From Geodermatophilaceae bacterium URHB0062 (GTDB taxonomy: Bacteria; Actinomycetota; Actinomycetes; Mycobacteriales; Geodermatophilaceae): a stretch of 64,000 nucleotides of DNA. The DNA is taken from positions 124,001 through 188,000 of the forward strand of contig KK211086.1 in the NCBI GenBank assembly GCA_000620185.1, given 5' to 3'. The notes below the pieces were generated by a model. The model saw only the letters and a program-made list of their open reading frames with translations, had not been told where the DNA came from and ran no database searches. Below are positions 58,197 through 64,000 of this stretch, in pieces. The stretch's first letter is position 1, and every line of letters begins with the position of its first letter. A program made the position numbers and the translations under genes.

Positions 58197-60179
58197 GTGA
58201 CCGAGGTGCCCGATGAACTGTGGAGCCCGACCGCGGAGAGCATCGGAAGGACCCGTGTCGCCGCCTTCGCGGCGTGGGTGAACGAGCGGCGCGGCCTCGA
58301 CTTCGGCGACCCCACCGACTACGACCGGCTGTGGCGCTGGTCCGTGGAGCACCTGGACGAATTCTGGGCCGACGTCGCCACCTGGTCCGGAACGTTCGAC
58401 GACGTCACCGACGACGAGGTGCTCGCCTCGCGCGAGATGCCCGGGGCCGTCTGGTTCCCCGACCGGACGATCAACTTCGCCGAAGAGGTCTTCCGGAACG
58501 CCGGCGAGGACACCCCCGCGCTGGTGGCGATCGCCGAGGACCGCGAGCCGGAGGAGATCTCCTGGGCGTCGTTGCGCGGCCAGGTGGGCGCGTTCGCCGC
58601 GACCCTGCGCGGGCTCGGGGTGCGGCCGGGCGACCGGGTGGCCGGCTATCTGCCCAACGTGCCCGAGGCGATCGTCGCGTTCCTCGGGACGGTGTCGATC
58701 GGGGCGGTCTGGTCCTCCTGCGCCCCCGACTTCGGCACCCGGGCCGTCCTCGACCGGTTCGCCCAGATCGAGCCCACGGTGCTGGTCGCCGTCGACGGGT
58801 ACCGGTTCAACGGCAGGGACTACGACCGGCGGGACGTCGTGGCCGAGCTGCGGCGCGCGCTGCCGACGGTCCGGACGACGGTCGCCGTCCCACGGCTGTT
58901 CCCGGACGAGGTCCCGGACGGCGCGCTGGCGTGGGCCGAGGCGGTCGGTCACGCCCGTGAGCCCGAGTTCGCCGCGCTGCCCTTCGACCACCCGCTGTGG
59001 ATCGTCTACTCCTCCGGTACGACCGGGCTGCCGAAGGGCATCGTGCACGGCCACGGCGGTGTGGTCCTCGAGGAGCGCAAGCAGGCGTTGCTGCACATGG
59101 ACATCGGCGCCGGCGACCGGTTCTTCTGGTACGCCTCGACCGCCTGGATCATGTGGAACATCTCGACCTCGACGCTGCTGACCGGCGCGACGGTGATCGT
59201 CTACGACGGGGCGCCGACGTACCCCTCCGTCGACGTCCAGTTCGCCCTGGCCGCCCGCACCGGCATGACCTTCCTCGGCACCAGCCCCGGATATCTCATG
59301 GCGTGCGAGAAGGCCGGCGTCCGTCCGGGTGCGACGCACGATCTGACCGCACTGCGGACGATCGGCGTCACCGGGTCGCCGCTGCCCGCCGGCAGCTTCC
59401 ACTGGGTGTACGACGAGGTGAAGCGCGACGTCCTCCTGGGCTCGCTGTCCGGCGGGACGGACGTGGCCACCGGCTTCATCGGGTCGAGCCCGCTGCTGCC
59501 GGTGACGGCGGGGGAGCTGCAGCGGCCGATGCTGGGCGTCGCCGCCGCCGCGTGGGACGAGGACGGCGAACCGGTCGTCGGCGAGCTGGGCGAGCTGGTG
59601 ATCACCGAGCCCATGCCCTCGATGCCGCTGCACTTCTGGAACGACCCGGGCGACGCCCGCTACCGGGAGTCCTACTTCGAGCCCTGGCCCGGCGTGTGGC
59701 GGCACGGTGACTGGCTGGAGATCACCGAGCGGGGCACCTGCCTGATCAGCGGCCGTTCGGACTCCACGCTCAACCGCGGCGGCGTGCGCATGGGGACGGC
59801 GGACATCTACGCGGCCGTCGAGGCGGTCCCGGCCGTCCTCGACTGCGTCGTCCTGGGGGTGGAGCAGCCCGACGGCGGCTACTGGATGCCGTTGTTCGTG
59901 CAGCTCGCGCCCGGGGAGGAGCTCACCGACGAGCTCGTCGCGCAGCTGAAGCGGGCCATCCGTGAGCAGGCGTCGCCTCGGCATGTGCCCGACGAGATCG
60001 TCGCCGTCCCGGGTGTTCCGCACACGCGCACCGGCAAGCGCCTGGAGGTGCCGCTGAAGCGGTTGTTCCAGGGGGTCGACCCGGCCAAGGCGGTGAACAC
60101 CGGTGCGGTCGACGACGCCTCGCTGGTCGACCACTACATCGCGTTGGCGAAGGAGCGGGCCGCGTCCTCCGGGGACTAG
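58197..60179 (+). CDS. aacS: Acetoacetyl-CoA synthetase
   Basis: 660 residues, ANL superfamily. The N-terminal ACAS segment is LWRWSVEHLDEFWADVATWS. The P-loop-like motif is VYSSGTTGLPKGIVHGHGG; WIMWNISTSTLLTGATVIVY, the A5-type GDWLEITERGTCLISGRSDS and the C-terminal catalytic Lys region HTRTGKRLEVPLKRLFQG follow. The length and the acetoacetate-type motif LFQGVDPAKAVN favour AacS over acetyl-CoA synthetase. It activates acetoacetate for lipid or ketone-body use. GTG 58197. It ends in CTAG overlapping the stop of the opposed gene. Confidence 0.92.
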   Translation: MTEVPDELWSPTAESIGRTRVAAFAAWVNERRGLDFGDPTDYDRLWRWSVEHLDEFWADVATWSGTFDDVTDDEVLASREMPGAVWFPDRTINFAEEVFRNAGEDTPALVAIAEDREPEEISWASLRGQVGAFAATLRGLGVRPGDRVAGYLPNVPEAIVAFLGTVSIGAVWSSCAPDFGTRAVLDRFAQIEPTVLVAVDGYRFNGRDYDRRDVVAELRRALPTVRTTVAVPRLFPDEVPDGALAWAEAVGHAREPEFAALPFDHPLWIVYSSGTTGLPKGIVHGHGGVVLEERKQALLHMDIGAGDRFFWYASTAWIMWNISTSTLLTGATVIVYDGAPTYPSVDVQFALAARTGMTFLGTSPGYLMACEKAGVRPGATHDLTALRTIGVTGSPLPAGSFHWVYDEVKRDVLLGSLSGGTDVATGFIGSSPLLPVTAGELQRPMLGVAAAAWDEDGEPVVGELGELVITEPMPSMPLHFWNDPGDARYRESYFEPWPGVWRHGDWLEITERGTCLISGRSDSTLNRGGVRMGTADIYAAVEAVPAVLDCVVLGVEQPDGGYWMPLFVQLAPGEELTDELVAQLKRAIREQASPRHVPDEIVAVPGVPHTRTGKRLEVPLKRLFQGVDPAKAVNTGAVDDASLVDHYIALAKERAASSGD

Positions 60180-60571
60180 GGCGCAGGCGCCGTCGTCCCT
60201 GCGGGTGGGATGTCGGCGACGCTGGTCCACACCGCCGCCCCGCGGGCCTGGGCCAGCCCGACCATCTCGTCCGATCCCGCGGACGCCCCGGGGAGCCGGA
60301 GCACACCGTCGACCCGCGCCACCAGGCGGCGGCCCATCGGGTGGAAGACCTCGTCGAACGCGGCGTCCCCGACGCTCCGCGAGCCGGCCAGCTCGGCCAG
60401 CGGCAGGGCGAGATCCTCGCCGTTCACCGGCAGGTGGCCGGCCCGGAACAGCTCCAGACAGGCCCGCCGGATGGCGGCGTGGTTGGCCGCGATGCGCGCC
60501 GGGTCGTCGCCGGTGCCGCTCCGATAGGGGCCGGCGACCAGGATCAGAAGCGACTCGTCCACGCCGCGCAC
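60176..60571 (-). CDS. DUF4406-like protein (nucleoside 2-deoxyribosyltransferase fold)
   Basis: 131 residues. LLILVAGPYRSGTGDDPARI and the helix NHAAIRRACLELFRAGHLPV, then GVLRLPGASAGSDEMVGLAQ with the acidic D-E-M-V position, resemble the DUF4406/NDT-like fold, whose members act on nucleosides or are of unknown activity. GTG at 60571 is used. Its stop overlaps that of aacS. It is divergent from the acyl-CoA dehydrogenase gene. Confidence 0.72.
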   Translation of the reverse strand: MRGVDESLLILVAGPYRSGTGDDPARIAANHAAIRRACLELFRAGHLPVNGEDLALPLAELAGSRSVGDAAFDEVFHPMGRRLVARVDGVLRLPGASAGSDEMVGLAQARGAAVWTSVADIPPAGTTAPAP

Positions 60572-60684
60572 CCTAGGCGGTGGCGTCGGTCACCTTCGCG
60601 GATGACGGCGCCGTGCGAGGGGCACCCCCTACCGGCCAAGGTGTACGTGATCATCCGCCCGGAACGAGTGGAGACGACCCGACG

Positions 60685-61956
60685 ATGACGTCGAGCGAGA
60701 ACGAGACGGCACCGGAGACGTGGCAGCCGGAGCCGCCGGCGCTGCTGCCGCCGTGGCACACCCCGGAACGGGAGAAGCTGCAGGAGCAGGCCCGCCGGTT
60801 CGCCATGGACGAGGTGCTGCCCGTCGCCAACGAGCTCGATCCGCAGAAGGGGGAGATCCCGGCGTCCCTGCTGTCCCGGCTGGCCGAGCTCGGCTGGTTC
60901 GGCATCACGGTGCCGGCCGAGGCCGGCGGCCTGGGTCTCGGCGTCTTCGAGTACTGCATGGTCAGCGAGGAGCTGGCCCGCGCCTGGATGTCGACGGCGA
61001 GCATCCTGGCCCGCTCCCAGGGGCTGGGCACCGCCGTGGCCGACGCGGACCGCCGGCACGAGCTGCTGGGACGCAGCGCGCGCGGCGACTGGATCGGCGC
61101 GATCGCCCTGTCCGAGCCCGACGCCGGCTCCGATCTGGCGGGGGTCTCCACCCGCGCCGTCCTGGACGGCGACGAGTGGGTCGTCACCGGGCACAAGCGC
61201 TGGTGCGGCAACGCGAAGGTCGCCGACTTCATCCAGGTGCTCGTGCGGGAGCGCGACCCGGAGCCGGGGGAGTCCCGGTCCGCGGGCCTGGTCAACCTGC
61301 TGCTGGAGAAGGAGCGCGGGCAGTTCCCGGAGGGGCTGACCGGACATCCGATCGACAAGGTCGGCTACCACGGCTTCCTCACCTGGGACCTGCGGTTCGA
61401 CGGCGTCCGGATTCCCCGGGACAACGTGATCGACCAGGCCAGGGCAGCGCAGGAGGAGAGCGCCGAGGAGGGCGAGGCCGCCGAGCAGGCCGGCTTCGCC
61501 GAGGCGCAGAAGTTCCTCAACACCGCGCGCGTGCACACCGCCGCCCGCGCCGTGGGGCTGGCCCGGGCCGCGCTCGAGGACTCGATCCTCTACCTGCAGG
61601 AGCGCGAGCAGTTCGGGCACCCGATCGGCGACTTCCAGGCGCTGCGGTTCGCCGTCGCCGAGATGGCCGCGCAGATCGAGCAGGCCCGGACCTTCTACCG
61701 CCAGGTCGCGCACCTGCTCGACCTCGGGCTCCCCGTGGCCAAGGAGGCCTCGATGGTCAAGCTCGAGGCGACCGAGATGTCGGTGCGGGTGACCAATCAG
61801 GCGATGCAGCTGCACGGCGGCAACGGCTACACCACCGAGCGCCAGGTGGAGCGGCACTGGCGCGACGCACGGCTCACCACGATCTTCGAGGGCACCAGCG
61901 AGATCCAGAAGCGGATCATCAGCGACCGGCTCCTCCCGCGCAGCCCGCTCACCTGA
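60685..61956 (+). CDS. Acyl-CoA dehydrogenase
   Basis: 423 residues. The family blocks are ALSEPDAGSDLAGVSTRAVL, WVVTGHKRWCGNAKVADFIQ, RVHTAARAVGLARAALEDSI and VTNQAMQLHGGNGYTTERQV. Glu402 in TTIFEGTSEIQKRI is the catalytic base. It oxidises an acyl-CoA with FAD, passing electrons to ETF; the chain specificity is unknown. A 38-residue N-terminal extension rich in Pro precedes the first helix. ATG 60685 is the first in-frame ATG after a short promoter region. The stop lies in a family 2 hairpin repeat. Confidence 0.93.
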   Translation: MTSSENETAPETWQPEPPALLPPWHTPEREKLQEQARRFAMDEVLPVANELDPQKGEIPASLLSRLAELGWFGITVPAEAGGLGLGVFEYCMVSEELARAWMSTASILARSQGLGTAVADADRRHELLGRSARGDWIGAIALSEPDAGSDLAGVSTRAVLDGDEWVVTGHKRWCGNAKVADFIQVLVRERDPEPGESRSAGLVNLLLEKERGQFPEGLTGHPIDKVGYHGFLTWDLRFDGVRIPRDNVIDQARAAQEESAEEGEAAEQAGFAEAQKFLNTARVHTAARAVGLARAALEDSILYLQEREQFGHPIGDFQALRFAVAEMAAQIEQARTFYRQVAHLLDLGLPVAKEASMVKLEATEMSVRVTNQAMQLHGGNGYTTERQVERHWRDARLTTIFEGTSEIQKRIISDRLLPRSPLT

Positions 61957-62002
61957 GCGGAGTGCGAGGGCGCGGAAAATGCTCCCCTCCCACTCCGCTC
62001 AG
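61953..62002. repeat. Dispersed hairpin repeat, family 2, copy 2
   Basis: Arms 61953-61970 and 61985-62002 pair at 17 of 18 positions. It matches copy 1 (34803-34852) in length, loop start CGCGGAA and the mismatch position, with a compensating base-pair change at position 6. It begins at the acyl-CoA dehydrogenase stop codon. Confidence 0.75.
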
Positions 62003-62139
62003 GCGGGTCCGGAAGCGCCGCCGCGGCAACGATTGACGAGCCATGGCGGGCATCGCGGGTGGATCCTGGCGCTGTCGCTCGCCGAGGCGAGCGGGCGGCC
62101 GGCTCCCGCAGCCGTCGCACATCCAGAACAGGGGACGCC

Positions 62140-62598
62140 ATGACCTCGCCGGACCCCGGAACCACCCGTCCGTTCCCACCGGACCCCCCGCCCCGGGCCC
62201 GGGCCTCCGATGCCGAACGGGAAGCCGTCGTCATGGTCCTGCACGACGCGGTGGCGCGCGGACTGTTGACCCTGGCGGAGGGGGAAGAACGCATGGGGGC
62301 GGCCTACGCCACCCGCTTCCGGGACGACCTCGCCGGCTTCACCGCGGACCTGCCGCCGGGCCCCCCGCCAGTTCCGGTGGCCCCCGGGTGGCGTGCCCTG
62401 CTCCTCCTCACCTGGCTCCAGCTGCGGAACGAACTGATGCGCCCCTCGGTCCGCAGACTCGCCCACGCACCGCGACGGCTCGTCCTCGGGCTGGTGGCGT
62501 TGCTGGTCGTCCTGTCGCTCGCGGGGATGGCGGTCGCGGACGCGGTGGACCACCAGCCCTTGGAGCAGCACCACGGCTACGAGTGGGACGACGACTGA
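62140..62598 (+). CDS. DUF1707 domain membrane protein
   Basis: 152 residues. A Pro-rich start, then the DUF1707 domain at about 21-72 (RASDAEREAVVMVLHDAVAR, LTLAEGEERMGAAYATRFRD, DDLAGFTADLP), typical of actinobacterial regulatory or membrane-linked proteins. A hydrophobic helix near 118-136 (RLVLGLVALLVVLSLAGMAV) anchors the C-terminus, leaving a short acidic His-rich tail. The biochemical role is unknown. ATG 62140 is used, with GGGGA upstream. It lies on the plus strand and converges on the GH13 gene. Confidence 0.82.
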   Translation: MTSPDPGTTRPFPPDPPPRARASDAEREAVVMVLHDAVARGLLTLAEGEERMGAAYATRFRDDLAGFTADLPPGPPPVPVAPGWRALLLLTWLQLRNELMRPSVRRLAHAPRRLVLGLVALLVVLSLAGMAVADAVDHQPLEQHHGYEWDDD

Positions 62599-62629
62599 TC
62601 GCCGCCGCCTCCGTCAGCCGCAGCCTCCG

Positions 62630-64000
62630 TCACGGGACGCGCAGCACGCGTGCCTCCCAGGGGCGCAGCGTCGGTCCGGCGTCCTGGAGGTTGCCGAGCA
62701 CCAACTCGGCGCCCACCGCCTCCGGCAGCAGCTCGGCCAGCGGCTGCGGCGTCCGGCTCACGTTGCAGACGACGAGCAGGACCTCGTCGCCGAGGGAGCG
62801 CGTGAACGCGTACACCTCGTCGTGGTCGGGCAGCAGCATCGAGAAGCGGCCGAGCGCCACGACCCTGTTCTCGTGCCGCAGCGCGATCAGCCGGCGGTAG
62901 TGCGCGAGCACCGAGCGCGGGTCGTCGCGCTGCGCGGCGGCGTTCCAGGCGGTGGCGTCGGGATTCACCGGCAGCCACGGCGTCCCGGTGGTGAAGCCGG
63001 CGTTCGGTGAGGCGTCCCACTGCACCGGGGTGCGCGCGTTGTCGCGGCTCATCCGGCGCAGCGACGCCAGCACGGCCGTCGGGTCCTCGCCCGCGACCAT
63101 CGCCGCCGCGAAGTGGTTGACCGACTCGAGGTCGCGGAAGTCGTCGACGGTGGCGAACGGGTAGTTCGCCATGCCGATCTCCTGCCCCTGGTAGACGTAG
63201 GGCGTCCCGCGGTGCAGGTGCAGCAGTGTCGCGAGGCAGGTGGCCGAGTCGCGCCGGCACTCGGGCGAGTCGTCGCCGAACCGCGACACCGCCCGCGGCT
63301 GGTCGTGGTTGTCCCAGTAGAGCGAGTTCCAGCCGACGTCGGCCAGCTCGGCCTGCCAGCGGCCGAACGACGCCTTGAGGTCGCGGAGCCGCAGCGGCCG
63401 CACGTCCCACTTCGAGGAGCCCTGATCCAGGCCGACGTGCTCGAACTGGAACACCATGTCCACCTCGGCCCGCGCCGGATGGGTGAACAGCCGGGCCTCC
63501 TCCACCGTCACGCCCGGCATCTCGCCGACGGTGAGGAAGGCGCCCTCGCGACCGGCGAACACCTCGCGGTGCATCTCCTGCAGGAACTCGTGGATGCGCG
63601 GTCCGCAGAAGAAGTGCGGCGTGCCGTCGCCCAGCGCCGAGCCCGGCAGCGGCGGGCCGTCGGGCAGGTGCCCGTCCGGGCCGACGGCCTTGGAGATCAT
63701 GTTGATGACGTCCATGCGGAAGCCGTCGACCCCTCGGTCGAGCCACCACCGCATCATCGCGTACACCGCCTGCCGGACCTCGGGGTTCTCCCAGTTGAGG
63801 TCGGGCTGCTTGCCGGCGAACAAGTGCAGGTAGTACTCGCCGCTCGCCTCGTCGAGGGTCCAGGCCGGCCCGGAGAAGAACGACTGCCAGTTCGTCGGCT
63901 CCGCGCCCGGATCACCCGCCCCCATGCCCGGGCGCGGGGGTCGCCACCAGTACCAGTCGCGCTTCGGTGACGACGGCGACGACCGCGACTCCTCGAACCA
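62630..64000 (-). CDS. GH13 alpha-glucosidase (oligo-1,6-glucosidase type), 5'-truncated
   Basis: The frame is open to the right edge (first visible residues WFEESRSSPSSPKRDWYWWR), so the N-terminal barrel start is missing; 456 residues are visible. Catalytic residues: nucleophile Asp in GFRMDVINMISK, acid Glu in LTVGEMPGVTVE and transition-state Asp in LYWDNHDQPRAVSRFGDD. The Val right after the nucleophile is typical of alpha-1,6-specific (isomaltase) enzymes, so oligo-1,6-glucosidase activity is likely. A C-terminal beta domain (LLVVCNVSRTPQPLAELLPE) closes it. Acts on isomalto-oligosaccharides or trehalulose-like sugars in the cytosol. Confidence 0.93.
   Translation of the reverse strand, partial: WFEESRSSPSSPKRDWYWWRPPRPGMGAGDPGAEPTNWQSFFSGPAWTLDEASGEYYLHLFAGKQPDLNWENPEVRQAVYAMMRWWLDRGVDGFRMDVINMISKAVGPDGHLPDGPPLPGSALGDGTPHFFCGPRIHEFLQEMHREVFAGREGAFLTVGEMPGVTVEEARLFTHPARAEVDMVFQFEHVGLDQGSSKWDVRPLRLRDLKASFGRWQAELADVGWNSLYWDNHDQPRAVSRFGDDSPECRRDSATCLATLLHLHRGTPYVYQGQEIGMANYPFATVDDFRDLESVNHFAAAMVAGEDPTAVLASLRRMSRDNARTPVQWDASPNAGFTTGTPWLPVNPDATAWNAAAQRDDPRSVLAHYRRLIALRHENRVVALGRFSMLLPDHDEVYAFTRSLGDEVLLVVCNVSRTPQPLAELLPEAVGAELVLGNLQDAGPTLRPWEARVLRVP

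Overview
The window is very GC-rich, densely packed, actinobacterial chromosomal DNA. Many genes start with GTG or TTG, and many neighbours overlap by ATGA or GTGA. Actinobacterial markers include mycofactocin biosynthesis genes, NDMA-type alcohol dehydrogenases, a DUF1707 protein and a SAM-IV-like leader ahead of metY-metX. Gene content and style fit Geodermatophilaceae (Blastococcus, Modestobacter, Geodermatophilus) or a close relative; that placement is inference. I saw no rRNA, tRNA, CRISPR array, transposase or phage gene. The only mobile-looking material is two families of small dispersed hairpin repeats.

Layout. 1-2.8 kb: 3' end of a DUF2382 stress protein, a hotdog thioesterase and an M18 aminopeptidase. 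2.8-5.95 kb: coxD-coxE-xdhC type maturation genes for a molybdenum hydroxylase. 6.0-6.95 kb: a two-gene unit, an XRE regulator with its own palindromic operator and a ClpP-fold protein that has lost its catalytic residues. 7.2-22.2 kb: a mycofactocin (MFT) island. It opens with an NDMA-dependent alcohol dehydrogenase, a fused AAA+-VWA protein and a second, opposed NDMA-type dehydrogenase. These are followed by a flavin hydroxylase, a repetitive secreted acidic protein, mftA-mftB-mftC, an epoxide hydrolase, an FMN-binding PPOX protein, mftE, an NCS1 permease, a cysteine hydrolase and mftF. No mftD, mftG or mftR lies in the window. 22.2-26.3 kb: two MFS exporters around a GAF-domain regulator. 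26.5-31.5 kb: coxS-coxL-coxM-coxG, a form II (AYRGAGR) CO-dehydrogenase-like hydroxylase, with a CoxG that ends in a membrane anchor.

31.5-43 kb: small metabolic and membrane genes (hydrolase, HAD, DedA, amidohydrolase, ArsR-SRPBCC pair with operator, VOC, MBL), then tldD-tldE, a Cys-rich small protein and an NlpC/P60 endopeptidase. 43-50 kb: histidine phosphatase, NAD(P)H-hydrate dehydratase, gamma-carbonic anhydrase, and a riboswitch-controlled metY-metX-csd unit, followed by a zinc alcohol dehydrogenase. 50-58 kb: a polar amino-acid ABC transporter, MscS channel, thioesterase, small membrane proteins, EamA exporter, glutathione peroxidase and DUF2237. 58-64 kb: acetoacetyl-CoA synthetase, acyl-CoA dehydrogenase, a DUF1707 protein and a GH13 oligo-1,6-glucosidase cut by the right edge.

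The most coherent theme is redox metabolism. MftA is the substrate of MftB/MftC. MftE trims the product and MftF probably glycosylates it. NDMA-type dehydrogenases use mycofactocin as electron acceptor, and the AAA+-VWA fusion between them is a candidate activation chaperone. The hydroxylase cluster and its distant coxDE-xdhC genes form a second redox system. The most notable unexplained signals are a 24-bp perfect palindrome over the mftA-mftB junction, a dispersed hairpin repeat that supplies the 3' end of mftB, the missing mftD, and the dead-ClpP/XRE pair.
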